Of a DNA stretch of 64,000 nucleotides, positions 19,936 to 32,475 are shown piece by piece. Each line of letters begins with the position of its first letter. Within the stretch, counting starts at the first letter, position 1. Source of the DNA: Gracilaria gracilis (lineage: Eukaryota > Rhodophyta > Florideophyceae > Gracilariales > Gracilariaceae); contig JARGSG010000147.1 of the NCBI GenBank assembly GCA_030374805.1, positions 26,916 through 90,915 of the forward strand, in the 5' to 3' direction. Below the pieces are notes generated by a model that was not told the origin of the DNA, searched no databases, and saw nothing but the letters and a program-made list of their open reading frames with translations. A program made the translations under genes and the position numbers.

Positions 19936-21948
19936 CAGGGGGCCCTCGCTATAGTGCCACCCTCGTACATCCCTCTCAAAATGGCACTATTCAGAAAGTG
20001 GCATTGCTCAAACACGCTTGCGATCAGATAGTTTTACATAACCTCGGTTGTCAGCAGCTGCCGCATACTGCCACTACATTCCTTGCGTTTGGCGTCCAGC
20101 AGAGCGCGCTTTGCTTTCTTCAGAAAGTGGACTGCGTTCGATATATTGCCGTCGATTGCAATTTGCTCAACTTCAGCAAACGTAGCACGCAGATGTGACT
20201 CGGAAGGCAAAATAAGAACCGAGAGATTTTCTTCATCTTCTGAACTTTCCCCCTCATTCGCTTTCTTCTCTGCAACAACATTAACTTCGTCGAGAACATG
20301 CAGCTCGTCGTTCACCATCGTCTCTTTTATACCTTCATCTTCCTGAATACAAACCCAGCGCCGAACATCATCCACAGTAGTAGTCTCTTGAAGCTGATCA
20401 AAAAAAAGATCACGTCTATCAACTTCAAGAGATAACTTTTCAAGCCACTTTGTCATTTGTAGCACATCGTGATCCTTCACGATGGAAAATATTTTTCCTT
20501 CCACAGCAGTTATATCAGCTGCAATTAATACCAGTAGAATATTTGCCTTAACCCAGCAACGACTAATTGTAGCCTTTGAAACCTGTTCCCACGTTCGATA
20601 AACCAACTGTGCTACATCAAGCGTATGAGGGTCAAATCCTTCTTCAATTCCTTTCATACCCGCCTTCAATGCCGCACTGCTATCTCTTCGAATCTGCCGC
20701 GTTTCAAGGTTCTTTACAATTTCCCGAAAAAGCATACTTCGGTACAGAACCTTCCATGCAGCAATGATTCCCATATCCATAGGCTCGTGCAATGATGTGC
20801 AATTGGGCGGAAGTGTTATGATGGTCACCTGCTCTTTGCTATCTTTAAGATCTGTCCCGTGAGGCCCACAATTGTCCATGAGTAGTACGCAAGGTCTAGA
20901 GGTAGACTTCCTTATGAATGGTAAAACACGTCACAAAACCATAAACGAAACGTACGGGCATCGGACCAAGAATTTTTTTGACTGAAGTAGGGGACGGGTG
21001 GCTTTTCGAGACGAAAGCAACGTGGGTTCTTGGGCTTACCGATGATAGCCATCGGTATTTTCTTCGAACCATCAGCATTTGTAGAAACATATACCGTGAC
21101 CCTCTCTTTTGCCTTCATGGCCTTTGTTCCACGGATAGAATTCTTGCATTCACCTGTGACAATGTACGTGCGACGCGGAAGCAGCTTAAAGAACAATCCT
21201 GTTTCGTCAACATTAAATATACATTCTGCATCATACTCGCGAAGCCGTTCTCGTAGGTTTGCAATATCTTCTGCCACCATTTGTGCTTCAACACTTCCTG
21301 CCTCCCCTGAGAGTGACACGGAACGCAGAGCATGTCTCTCAATAAACCCATCCGTCCAAACTTTGGACGCACAAAAATTCTTAAGCTTCAATTGTTCCTG
21401 TTCCTCTTCGACCGACTGCACCAATTCGTCACGAATCATAAGGGCTTTAGCACGTGTAACGCTTTGCGTGACAGGCATTTTGCGAGACGTAGCAAACGTG
21501 ATGAATTGCATTAAATTCAGCTCAAGTGTTGGGAAGACCGAGGTCCTTGAAGTCTTTTTCTCTAACGAAAACAATTCGGAGTTTGCTCGTTCCAGTAGTG
21601 TTGGTGCTTTGCGCTTAATGTTGGTCACAGGCCTTCTGCTCACATTGAATTTTCTCATTACAACCGCAGCAGTGCTGCCTGTTCTGAGAAGTCTTGCGGC
21701 TTCGAGTTGTTACGTGATGGTCAATCGAGTGCGATGAGCATGGGGACGAGGTCTTGCAACGGTCATGGTGTGGAGGAAAGGTCTCCTCTGATCTTTGCCT
21801 TCACCGTATTGGGTCTTCTCTGGGCAGATCATGCTGACCTCGAGAGACTTTTGATTTTGCCATGGATTTTGTGCCACGCTATTTGGGATAGCATTATACG
21901 CGGGGCGGCACCATTCATCATGGCACTATTGCGCGACCCCCCCTCCTG
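19936..21948 (-). mobile_element. pogo/Tigger-type DNA transposon, 2013 bp
   Basis: The ends are imperfect inverted repeats of about 25-29 bp. The left end begins CAGGGGG and reaches ATAGTGCCA; the right end, read inward on the minus strand, begins CAGGAGGGGGG and also reaches ATAGTGCCA. Both ends are flanked by TA (19934-19935 and 21949-21950), the target duplication of Tc1/mariner-superfamily elements. The element contains one minus-strand transposase gene filling most of its length. Confidence 0.8.
20034..21766 (-). pseudogene. pogo/Tigger (jerky/CENP-B-like) transposase pseudogene
   Basis: Start ATG at 21766. In order: a Psq-type helix-turn-helix ('LLRTGSTAAVVMRKFNVS', about 21690-21640), a CENP-B-type second HTH region, and the DDE_1 catalytic core with first Asp in 'IFNVDETGLFFKLLP' (about 21190), second Asp in 'LLMDNCGPHG' (about 20880) and third acidic position in 'LHEPMDMGII'. 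A long acidic C-terminal tail follows (EDEGIKE..ESSEDEE). Typical Tigger proteins are about 500-600 aa, as here. Breaks: TAA at 21712-21710 near the N-terminus, and a frameshift near 20910, between the first and second catalytic Asp. The rest is open, so inactivation is probably not ancient. Confidence 0.85.
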
Positions 21949-22337
21949 TACATCTGTCTCCCAGTCATGCATTTCCCACATTTAATGATGCTCCTTCTGG
22001 TTGACATATTTATAGGAGATGTGGAAGACAAGTAGTTTGCGACGAAGCTTCAAGGCCGGTTTCCAACTTCATTTGCGGAAGTTGTTCGCGCGCTAGGTGA
22101 AAAACACGGACAAGACTGGAACTACGTTATTTCTCTCGTTTCCACAACCTTGCAACGAAGTTAGAGTTGCTGTCTTTGAGGGTCAGCGTTCGACCATAAC
22201 TGCAAATAATTTGGATGCGGACTTTAGTGTAGTGCAATGCCCCAATCGGGAAAGAACCACGAAGACGTTCGGGATCCTACTAAGGCGGGGCAGCACAGTT
22301 ACAAAGCCTTTCCAGGGATACCACGACGGAGTCGGTT

Positions 22338-22998
22338 TGTAAGGCCGATGTCACCCTTCACGCCAGGCGCAGGAAGGTACACCAGAAGCTGGAATCCGTG
22401 TAAACGGTGCGTGCGAATCCTCAGATGAGGCGGTGTTTCACAGGGGTGGCAAGTGTTGACAGGTGTCAGCACAAGCCCCGGGTCGCGGAGAGCAACCCGA
22501 AAAAAAGGAGAAGAGAAAGGGGAAGTCACAAGTGTGACGGAGAGAGACGGCAAAGCCGGGCAAATCCTTATACAAGGCGAACGCGACAAATAGTGGTGTA
22601 ATACTCCCACAATTGGGTCGTTTGGTTGACGCAGCGCGGATAGACGGTCCATATGCTACGGGAGATCCCTCCGAGAAGGGCTTGGATACCGGCAAAGGCG
22701 GAGAGTCTAGAGCCAACCCTGGTTGGGGAGATTTATTTAGTGGCGGGGCCCAGTTGCCCCGACACTATATAGTGTGTAGCTAACCTCCCGTACTGTACGG
22801 CAAATACTATAATAATCAAGAATACTCCCATAAATGGTGCAGAACTACCAGCAATGCTGTGCCAATCTCCTGGACTCTGCCGTGTCCCACGCGTCCCATC
22901 CACCAACGTGGCCATCGTATGTAGTCATAATTAACCCAGCCGATATTTCGGAAAATAACCAAGTCGCGGGAATCGATCAAGGAAGGCGTTGCACTTCA
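22338..22998 (-). repeat. LTR of the outer (minus-strand) Ty3/gypsy element; far end uncertain
   Basis: On the minus strand a purine tract (23015-22999) is followed by TGAAGTGC at 22998, in the same arrangement as the inner element's purine tract and 3' LTR start. Further in, a TATA motif (about 22775-22765) is followed by a GGGGC...GCCCC block and 'CCACTAA', matching the order in the inner LTR. The end at 22338 is only a candidate: it gives a TG...CA-bounded unit, but no second LTR survives to confirm it. Bases 21951-22337 remain unexplained. Confidence 0.5.
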
Positions 22999-24023
22999 TA
23001 TCCCCCTTCTTAGCCGAGGGCCTGACGCTTTTCGAGAGCGACGCGATGGCCGACCAAGACTATAAAGAAACGCCTTCCTCAGGCTCGCCGGCAATTCCGT
23101 CCGACACAGAGCACACCACACTTGCCTACGCAGCACATACTCCTTCACAAGGCGAATCCCTCCGACAACTCGTGGAGTTCCACGAGCCTCACCAACGCAC
23201 TCAACGTCCCGGACCACGCCGGTTATCGACTTAACGATTACCGAAATGTCCGGTCAGCAACCAAACCACCCTCCGCAGGGATACTTCACCGGCTTACGGT
23301 CCGTTCCCCTGCCACAGGGCAACACCAACCAACAACTTCCGCAAGGCGGCAACCAACCTGCGCAAGCAGTGGCGCTTCCGACGACGCAGCCCACGGCTGA
23401 GCCGTCTAACCAACCCGTTGCGGGAGCAGGCCTGCAAGCGCCGCATCCGATGGCGGGAGTCATACCAGCCGGCATGCAAGTTCGCGTCTGGCCGCATTAC
23501 GATACCTTGTTGGGGCTGAATATGAACAATTGGTTACACGACTTCAAGTTGAGGCACGCGCCCCGGTATCATCCATTGGCAGTCCTCAATGAGGCATTGG
23601 TAATGACGTACGCTGATGCGACCAACACCGTTCCGGGCGACCTACCCCCCGACGTCACGGGGTCGTGGGGTTGGAGGAACCGCATAGCGATTCCTACCCA
23701 TCACATCCGTCGTAACGGCAGACAATTGGTGGCGAGCGCACACGCGGCGCTCGTCATGCTTGGTTACCAACGGCTTCGCCGGACTCCATTCGAGTTTCCC
23801 ATCCCCGCAGGATACGACTTTTATGTCGCGTTTTACCCCACACGCGGGGAAATGACGTACTGCGACCGCCTCGCGGCGTTAAAAACCTTCGCATGGAGGT
23901 TCTTTCCTGCAGCGCGGCAGGCAGCCATGTGCTGGGAGCGACCGATACTTCAAGCTGAGTTCCGCTACCTTCCCCAGGCATCCCGGTCGAACTTCCTTCA
24001 GACCTGCATCCGTTATGAACGGC

Positions 24024-24028
24024 GTTTG
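24024..24028 (+). repeat. left target-site duplication of the inner gypsy element
   Basis: GTTTG here against GTTGG at 35885-35889, right of the 3' LTR: a 5-bp duplication with one mismatch. Counting one copy keeps the host ORF in frame, which supports the boundaries. Confidence 0.65.
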
Positions 24029-25023
24029 TGTGGGGCAATGGCAATCCGATGTCGGCACAATGAAGCTTCTCATAATGAAGCTCCATCCATTTAGCCCTGA
24101 CGTGTCAGACTATGAATATGGACCCCGTTTCGGGTGAAATTGGAAATATTGTTGGGACGTACCTTGTTAGGTGAATCGGGGTTAGAACCTATGAAATAGG
24201 TGTACAGTAGGGCCTTGTGGCATATTTGTCCAAATATTTGACGTCACACCCGCTGGGTAGATACTTTGGCACCCTGACACTGGGTTGTCCACTTGTAGAG
24301 CCCTCGTGGGCGTGCGCAGCCCTAGAGAAAGTAGATAGTATATATACTCGGGCGATCTCGCCCTGGAGCCACTAAGTAAAACTCACCTGAGTCGTATCTT
24401 CTTTCTGAAGTACGTGGTCTTCATCCCAAAGGCTGGGCTATGGTTGTTACTGCCTACGTAGGTTCACGACTCCTCTAAGGAGAGTAACCACGACTGGTCT
24501 CGGTACCATCACCCCTCAGAGTCCCTAAGAAAGTTCTTTACTACCAGTTTCTGCCTTGTTTCGCTCATTACCCCAGTATCAGGTCATATTTGTTGTCGTT
24601 CACCGAGGTACCGGATCTTTGTTTAGTTCATCGTTTTACTGGTGCAGGTCTCGCTACCGTCTCTGTACAGAGTTATATTTGGACAATCGTGTGTGTGTCT
24701 CGTTCCGCTATCGGCCCTGTTCCCGCCGTTGGCACGGGCCGTAGCTTCGCTCTTATGATTCTCCGTAGGAGCATTACACCGTCTTAAGGCGCCGTTCGCT
24801 CCACTTATAGACTCGTTCTCTCTTGATCCGTCGTCGGTTATTCCTCTCTAGGCCCACGCTCCTCTTTACCTCTGCTGGTTATTCCAGTACCGTCTCCGGT
24901 TTACACGCGGCTGCCACGCGGCACGCGCACGGGCAGAGGGCTCTACTTCTGAGTTCGCCCTTTTGTGGGAGCAGGACTCGGACACCCTGGTGGATACATA
25001 CCCTCTTTGGGGTTTGCTCTACA
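24029..25023 (+). repeat. 5' LTR of the inner gypsy element
   Basis: A 995-bp direct repeat of 34890-35884. It begins TGTG, where the 3' copy has TGTAGAACA, and ends GCTCTACA. The U3 TATA box is GTATATATAC (24338-24347), followed by a GGGCGATCTCGCCC inverted motif. The first 15 bases differ from the 3' LTR by four G/A changes. Confidence 0.9.
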
Positions 25024-25169
25024 TTCTAGTCTCCCGAGTTAAAAGAGTCTAGTGGACTAGAGCCTGAAAAGGAAGTTTAATTGACGTCTTACTCATAAGA
25101 GTTCGAAACTAGAAGTTTGTTGTTGTTTTTGAAGTTGTTTTTCCTCTTTGGTTTGTTTCTGTCACTGAA

Positions 25170-27115
25170 ATGGGATCCGAAAAAAGGCCAAGTCCGTCCA
25201 AGGTCCGTTCTGTCGGGTCTGGTTTACCCCCGCAAGCGCGGTCAGTTCCTGAACCGCTATCGGTGAAGGAGAAGAAATCAGGGAGCCGGAAACAACCGTC
25301 GAAGACGTCTGATGCCCCAGTGGCCGGGCCCTCTTCCATTCCTCTGGAAGGACCCTTATCCGCTGCTGCGGCAAGTGCGCAGTATTATCCGAATTGGATG
25401 CCCAAGTTCGCATGCTTGAGGCCCAGAGCGCGGTGAGAGCTAGCTCTCAAGCCGCACTCAAAAAGGAGGTCGAATCGCTTCGCGAGGAAGTGAAAGACGC
25501 TCAAATGAGAGATGTTTTGGGAGAAATCCAGCTCCTGAGACAGGAAATGAACTCAATTATGGAGTGCTTTGGTTCCCCACAGGGTGTCGTAGATGTCTAT
25601 CATCGGACAGTGGAAGAGTTCCGTGCCACAACGGATCGAATTCACGCTCGTCTGAATACCCTCGAAGCCATTATGAGAATGGATGGAGAAGAAGGAGTTC
25701 CCTCACGAGAGAAGTCCGTTTCGAAAGATTTCGTTCATCACTCTGATAAGAAAAGCCATCGCAAGTCCTCAAAAGAGTTTCTCCACCACGTGGATTCGTC
25801 TGACTCTGACTCTGACAGCTCGGACAGCTCGTCATCGTCGTCGTCGTCATCTTCCGTTGCCTCGGAAGGTAGTCGTCGTAGACATTCTCGATCGTTTCGT
25901 TCAAGGGCCACGTTTACCTCTCAAGGTGCAATTCGTACCCGAGAGAAGGGAGCTAAGTGTCCTGGTCTTAAGGAGTTGAAGCCTACAAATCCGCTTTATC
26001 GGAAGTTGTTATCGTACCGTTACTATCGGTTACAGAAGTCCGAAGGGAAGAGAACCTCTAGAAGTACCGAAAAAGTGAGGGCCCACATCCGTAAGCTCAG
26101 CGTGAAACTCAAGAATCGCGAGTTTACAGGAGAAGACCCCATCCGGGTGCTGGATTTCCTCTCTAGGTTCGTTCATGAAGCCAATATTCTTGGAATGACG
26201 GAGAGACAGGCGTACGTTGCCCTTTCCTACTCCCTGGAAGGTCAGGCTGAAGATCAGTTTAATTCCATCCTTGGATCGTCAAGAGCCTTGGAAGGCGGCG
26301 TTAATTGTTGGCCCGAAGCGGTTCATGACCTCTTAAGGTCATACGCTACTGGTCATGTCATTCAGCAGGCTACGTCGGCCCTTAGGGAACTGAGGCAACG
26401 TCCGGAAGAAACGGAAATGGCTTATTCAACGCGCCTGAATAGGGCTTTCCACCCCTGTAATAATGTTCATCCTTCACAGGAGAGATGTGCGATGTTTGTC
26501 GATGGGGGAAATCCCGCGCTTCGGGCACTGGTAGCCCGTTATCGGGAGGAGAATCGGAAGATAACCTATTTGAAATTGGTACAGTACGCCCAGGCTGAAG
26601 GGGATACGCTCCGAGCTCGTCGTCCTTCCAAATCGACGCCTCGTAAGGTACTGTTTGCCAACAATTCTGACTCTTTTCTGGCCCTTTCATATGGGAATGA
26701 AGCCAGTATGGACATGGATAATGTGCACCTCATAGGTAGTAATCCGACTTCTATCGGCACTTCAATTGCCACCTCGGAATTGCCATCAACCACGGTGCCG
26801 TCTACGGAGTGCGATCCGGCCCTGTATGCTCAGGACCGCCGAGTTCCGGCAGCACCGATATCCTATGAAGGTCGCATGATGAGGACAACTCGCCCAGGAT
26901 GGAGTGATAGCACCCAGCAGGGTCGTGTTATAGCGCGTCCCACCGATGGTTCAATCGCAGTGATCTGCTTCGAATGTTATGAGTTTGGTCATATTTCACC
27001 GCAGTGCACGGTCCCGGCAAGGAAAAGGTTGAAAATCGTCACTCAGTTCGAGTCTCTGACGCCCGAGGAACAGGCACGGGTCCCCAGAACATCTTATGAA
27101 GGCGCTAAGCATTAG
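25170..27115 (+). pseudogene. gag: gag of the inner gypsy element (one frameshift)
   Basis: Starts at the ATG at 25170 (ctgaaATGGG). The first 75 codons lie in one frame and the rest in another, with the shift near 25390. Order: basic N-terminus; a coiled coil (about 25430-25550); a Ser/Asp-rich linker with serine runs (25790-25890); a capsid-like helical region ('GEDPIRVLDFLSRFVHEANILGM', split at its middle, about 26120-26200, to 'LRELRQRPEETEMAYSTRLN'); and a CCHC zinc knuckle CFECYEFGHISPQC (26966-27007, CX2CX4HX4C). It ends TAG at 27115. The protein would package the RNA and form the particle. Confidence 0.85.
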
Positions 27116-27525
27116 TTGGCCATTCAGGGAGCTGCTGGAACCATGCATGGTAACCCTGCTTTCGCGCAGAGTAACTTTTAGGCTCAGCGTCGCGAACCGG
27201 TAAACAGGAATCAAGTAGTTTCCGCGGAGGGAAATCGACCGCATCAGGCGGTTCCATCTCCGAAAAACTAAGTATGGGAGTCTCCCCAACGTGAGGGGCG
27301 TCTTCGAAGTCGAAGGAGAAGACGCCCGAGGCGCCTCCGCTTCGCTCCCCGACTGTTACGATCCTATCAAGGAAAATGGAAGCCACCGACGTGGAGTCGG
27401 AACACTTCTGTGTTCTTTGTCGACCGTGGATACGGGCCCGTAATCCCCGTCTTCCGGATAGAATCCTGGTTATGGCCAAGCGGAACTATAAAGTTTACGC
27501 CGATCTCGGCCTTTAAGAACATTTT
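27116..27525 (+). other. degenerate gag-pol junction
   Basis: 410 bp between the gag stop and the first clear protease residues. All frames are broken. It should once have linked gag to protease. Confidence 0.5.
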
Positions 27526-28053
27526 ATGGTTCGTCAGCTGTCGGTCCTAGACACAGGCGCTGCTCCTAACCTTATTCACAAGAACCTGATACCGCCTACT
27601 CTTCAGGAACGTGTTAGTTACGGTCCATCAATGGATATTTTGGATGCCAATAACAATCCGATTAGTACGGCTGGTTACATTTCGCTCCTGGTGAGATTAG
27701 GAAGGCACCTCGTGAAGGTAGATTTCTTTGTTTGCGATTCGCTAGCCGCACCAGTTATACTGGGTTGTGATTTCTGTGACAGGTTTGTGGAAAATATCCG
27801 TTTTCGGAAACGTACCATAGAAATGGAAGACGGTTCAATAATTCCGATTGTCCGGAGATCTCTGCGAGCCGCTACGCGGAAACACGTACCGCTTCCAGTT
27901 GCACATCAGCCTACCAAAGGCACAGTGGCATCAACGAAGTTGCACGTTCTCAAATCGGTGCACCTTCCGCCGGAGTCCCAGGTGTGGGTCGAAGTAGTCA
28001 CCAAACAGTTTGGTCTACACACAGTGCAGCCGTCACCGGCACTATATGAATAG
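27526..28053 (+). pseudogene. pol: pol: aspartic protease domain
   Basis: The retroviral-type aspartic protease motif is LDTGA (DTGA at 27550-27561), with the second signature 'VILGCDFCDRF' about 65 residues later. It would cut the Gag-Pol polyprotein as a dimer. The same frame runs on into reverse transcriptase, interrupted by a TAG at 28051-28053. Confidence 0.8.
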
Positions 28054-28065
28054 CGCAAGATCGCT

Positions 28066-29631
28066 TTGGCTAATGGAGTTGTAACGATTCAACCGGATGA
28101 AGCCTTTAAGGTCCTCGTCGCCAATCTTGGCAAAACCAGACAATGGTTAACAAAGAACCAAGTAATTGGCACGGTACTACCGCAACCCGCTGCAGTGATA
28201 CCCACGAAGATTCCGATTGGAACCGTGCTCGATGTATCTGACCCTAAGGAGGGGGAGGAGGCCGCCGAACTCGCCGAATTACGGAATGAGTCACTTGAAG
28301 CCGATACGAATGATACCCAGAAGAACTCGGGTTCAGACACCCCAGCACCTTTTGAGGTTAAGCCGTTCCCACCTGGCTCTGAACAGACGAATCCTGTTGA
28401 GGAGTTAATGAAGCTCAATTTGGAGCACGTACCGGAGTCCCATCGGGAGAAGCTACGCGATATGCTTCGCGAGTTTACGCCCATGTGGGATGGTACCCTC
28501 GGAACAATTGGAGTCACAGAGCATTGCATAGATCTACTTCCGAACACTCGGTTCATTGCACAACACCCTTACAGGGCAGGACCGAAGGCCCGAGAAGAGG
28601 AAAAAGCTCAAGTCCAGAAGATGCTCCGAGCCGGCTTTATTGAGCCCGCTCAATCCCCTTGGGCTTCACCAGTTGTTTTGGTGCCGAATCCGGATGGATC
28701 ATGGAGATTTTGTATCGATTACCGAATGTTAAATACGGTTACAGTGAAAGACGTATACCCGATTCCTTTTATGTACGAATATATCGATTCTCTAGGGAGC
28801 GCGAAAGTGTTTACCACTTCAGATGCCAATTGGAGACACTGGCAAGTGCCCATAAGGGAAGAAGATAAGGATAAGACGGCCTTCGTGTGCCATCAAGGCC
28901 TGTACCGTTTTCGGAGAATGCCCTTTGGGTTAACGAACGCCCCCGCAACGTTTCAGCGAGCGGTTCATATCCTCCTGGCTAGGTTCAAGTGGACCACCTG
29001 TTTTGTATACTTGGACGACGTCGTCGTCTTTTCCAATAACATGGAAGCCCATCTCACCCATGTACGGGAAGTTATGACCGTTTTACGGGATGCAGGGATT
29101 ACCTTGAAGCTTAAGAAGTGCGAGTTTTTCACCGAATCGGTTAAGTACCTGGGGCATATTATTCGCCGAGGTAAGCTCTCAATTGACGAGGTGCGGGTAA
29201 AATCCTTGAAGGAGACGACACACCCAAGAACTCAAACTGAGCTTCGATCCTTCTTAGGCCTGTGCAACGTTTACCGTCGTTTCGGGCCGAACTTTTCGGA
29301 TATCGCTTCGCCGTTGAACAAACCCCTGATGAAAGGAAGACCAGTGAAATTGTAACCCTTTGGCGATGCGGAAGCCTCCGCATTTACAGCACTAATTGAA
29401 GCTGTAACGTAGCTACCAGTCTTGGCCCTGCCGAAACCCGGCTTACCCTACGAGGTTGACACTGATGCGAGTGCGAACCAAGTTGGTTGTGCGTTGTTCC
29501 GGGTGAAAGAGTCTGGCAAACGGCACCCTATTGGGTATTGGTCGAGATCACTGAATGTGGACGAACGAAATTACTCCGTTTCGGAGAAGGAATGCCTTGC
29601 CGTGATGAGATGATGAGATGGGGACTCCAAC
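28066..29631 (+). pseudogene. pol: pol: reverse transcriptase and RNase H domains
   Basis: RT: 'VPNPDGSWRFCIDYRMLN' (about 28680), a first catalytic Asp in 'TTSDANWRHWQVPI' (an unusual variant of the common 'KLDLRSGYHQI' pattern), 'RMPFGLTNAPATFQ', and the YLDD core at 29008-29019, then the 'YLGH' thumb motif. RNase H: 'VDTDAS' (about 29455), 'GYWSRSL', and 'SVSEKECLAVM' with its catalytic Glu. Breaks: TAA 29353-29355, TAG 29410-29412, and a frameshift near 29615 at a duplicated ATGATG/TGAGATGATGAG stretch. The catalytic residues themselves are kept. Confidence 0.85.
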
Positions 29632-31150
29632 TCTCGAAATTTGACTTTGAAGTAGTGTACAAGAAAGGCTCCTTGAACTTGCAGGCCGACGCTCTATCCC
29701 GTTTGGGCACTGCAGCAGAAGCTGAACCCACCGAGGACACGGAAGAGATACCATGCTTTATGGTTGGTGACTTCGATGACGGAAAGACAGAAGTCCTATC
29801 GGATGATGTGTGTGACGATATTCTCGCCACACAGACTGTAGAACCGGATACCGGGTCATTTGTACCGATTTCGCCCGAGGAGATGATACGGGAACAGCAG
29901 ATGGATCCCTGTTGTATACAGGTTAGGGCCCGTCTGAACGGTGGGTATAGGATACCTTTCCAGGTGAATGACCAAGGCTACTTGGTGCGAACTGTTGAAA
30001 CCAACCCACAAATGGTGGTACCTCACTCCTTACAGAGTCGCGTACTGCACTTGTCTCATTATGTGAAGTTGGGAGCCGACCCGGGAGGAAGGAAGCTTTA
30101 TCTCACCTTAAGAAGGGACTTCTATTGGCCCCCAATGGCGTTCGACTGTTACGCAGTCCGCCGCTCCTGTCAGGCTTGTGCCAAGAATGACGTTAAATTA
30201 AGAAAGTACTCGAAAGAGTTAACGTTGTTTCCCGCACGAGCACCGCTGGAGTTCGTCGCCATTGACATTCTTGGAGAATTGATTAGGACCTCTCGAGGTA
30301 ACCGGTACCTGCCGGTTATCACCGACAGGTTCTCTAAATTGGTTAGAACAGTGCCGCTCAAACGGATAACAGCAGCCACTGTGGCTCAAGCGTTTGTTAC
30401 CCACTGGGTTTTTGTACATGGCACACTGGTACAGTTACTTTCCGATAACGGCTCTCAATTCACCTCGAAGTTCTTTCAAGATGTGTGTAGGATCCTGGAT
30501 ATTAAGAATTTATTCACTACGACTTATCATCCCCAAGCGAACGGACCAGTAGAGAGATTTAATCGAACCATCCTTGGTGCTTTGAGATCCTATGTGGCAG
30601 ATCACCCCAAGACGTGGGATCAGTTCACGGACGCTATCACGTATGCGTACAACACCCAGGTTTATCGGGTAACAGGACTTTCACCATTTGAGTTGGTACT
30701 GTCGAGGAGACCACCTCCTTTAGCCATCGAGGCGCAGCCAACTCTAGATACGTTCCCATCACCGGGCTTGTACCGCGATGCGTGGAAGAAATGGTTCACC
30801 AAGCTGGTACCAGCAGAACGTGCCTCAATGGACAGGGCTCAGTTCGCCTACAAGCGCAACTTTGATAGCCGAATTCGGAGACCATTACCTAACCTACAGG
30901 TAGGAGATTATGTGTTCCTTCGTAAGGAGTATTACAAACCGGAGAACGAACGCCGCCACAAATTATCGCCGATTGCGGATGGATCCTAGAAGGTTATTTC
31001 CATGTCTGTAGACACCGTCGTGCTGGAAATAAATAACCAACACGAACGGATATCACGCGATCGCTTCTACAGGGCACCGAGCCCACTCCAAGAATTGGTA
31101 ACGCTACCGGAAACCGGAACTGGAGTACCTGCAGCACAGGAAGGAACGTA
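29616..31150 (+). pseudogene. pol: pol: integrase with GPY/F-like end
   Basis: The RNase H tether ends at 'LQADALSR' (about 29690). An HHCC zinc domain follows ('LHLSHYV' and 'CYAVRRSCQAC', 30040-30185). The integrase core has Asp in 'FVAIDILGEL' (about 30264), Asp in 'LLSDNGSQF' (about 30443) and Glu in 'GPVERFNRTI' (about 30550), a complete DD35E set. The ORF stops with TAG at 30987-30989, inside the GPY/F module, and the following codons ('KVISMSVDTVVLEI') continue that module in the same frame. The enzyme would insert the element's cDNA into chromatin. Confidence 0.85.
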
Positions 31151-32286
31151 ATCAAACGGGGACAGTGCGAACCGCACGTCGATTTTTCCGCACCGAAAAC
31201 GGGGTTTATCGGACCTACTTGAGATATCAGAGCTAGTCAAGGATAGCCCGCCCTCTCGCGCTACGCCTACGCACTCAACTCGAGTTCAACCCCCGGCTAC
31301 GGTAATATCAGCTGCCGTATCGCACCCTAAGGAAAGAGAGGACTCACGTAATCGCGCTCAGGCTGCTCCGGCATCTGCTGGATTGGCTGATGTGCTTGAG
31401 CTCTCAAAGAGACAGGAGCCCGAATGGGGAATATCGCCGCTAACGCACACGTGTGTGGGATCCTCGGTCGAGGCGAATGTCAGTAATGAAGACAATGTGA
31501 CACCTGTGGGGAAGACCACTGCTAGTGATCAGAACCCCCGTGGGAAAGCTTCCAAGTCGTTGGCTACTTCTACGCCTCGCCCGCAAGAGGCGCAGAAGGC
31601 AAAACGTACCGAAAAGACAGTCTCCGCCGACCCATCAATGGGTCAGCGCAGCGACTAGTCCCATGGAAAGTACTCACAGTAGATGTGGTAAAGCGGAGGA
31701 TCCTTGTGGATAAGGTCGTAGAGCCTGGTTCAGAAAAGAAAGTTTATGAAAAGCATCGTGTGGCGCAGAGGCCCTCAGTAGAACAGCGCTGTGCACGGGA
31801 GATCCCCACTCAGGGTGCAACGCCACCGGATTGGCTAGCAGTCTGCCACGTGGAGTAGTGCAACCTGTTCCGATTCTTCGGCATTTTTCAAGTGCGCGCG
31901 CATGCGACGCAATACAGCGCCGTGGCCCGGCCAATCCGCCACCCTGCACAGGGAGTGAGCAACGCAGTATCTCCGTCGCAACGGCTCTCTCGCGTCGAAG
32001 AGCAACTTCGCCTTGATCAGGAACGTCTTCGTAGTTAAAGTTGACGCCCGCTGGGAAAAAAGGTTAGTTCACCGGACTCCGGAAGTGAAGAGCTTCCACC
32101 AGAAGACACTTTCGGGGAGATTGGCATCCGGAAACGGAAGTTAGCCATTCCCCGTCGTGACGGTTAGCGCTCTCGTCAACGAGAAACCCCCACCTCACCA
32201 AAGCCGGAAACATGTTGTTACTTGCGTGTACCCGCCCGGGTTACGTAGAAAAGCAAAGCCCAATGTCGGGAATAACCAAAGGAACC
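31151..32286 (+). pseudogene. pol: pol: Pro/Ser-rich linker between integrase and chromodomain, degenerate
   Basis: About 1.1 kb with only short open frames. Composition is Pro-, Ser- and Thr-rich, like the better preserved linker of the outer element (37854-38723, minus). No catalytic motif. Confidence 0.5.
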
Positions 32287-32475
32287 GAAGACGTCGGGGT
32301 ATACCCACAGGATTTCGTGGTCGATCGTATCGTGAAGCACGGTGTTGCCCTGGACGGGAAAGTAATCTATCGCGTCCGTTGGAACGGCTTTCCCCCAGAG
32401 CAGGACACTTGAGAGCCAATTGAGCATCTCCCGATGTCCAAGATCATCGCTTATCACCAAAGAACCCGGTTCGCA
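32287..32475 (+). pseudogene. pol: pol: chromodomain
   Basis: 'DFVVDRIVKHGV' and 'KVIYRVRWNGFPPEQDT', then (after TGA at 32410-32412) 'EPIEHLPMSKII', is a textbook chromodomain. The TGA stands at the conserved Trp of the 'TWEP' motif. In chromoviruses this C-terminal module reads histone methyl marks and guides integration to heterochromatin. Confidence 0.85.

Noticed and set aside
25024-25060. Self-priming (Tf1-like) primer site after the inner 5' LTR, because CTCCCGAG there complements ACTCGGG near the TATA box
   Set aside because: The complementary stretch is only about 7 bp and lies within 10 bp of the TATA box, too close to be the transcript start. No tRNA-type TGG start is visible either, so the primer site stays unknown.
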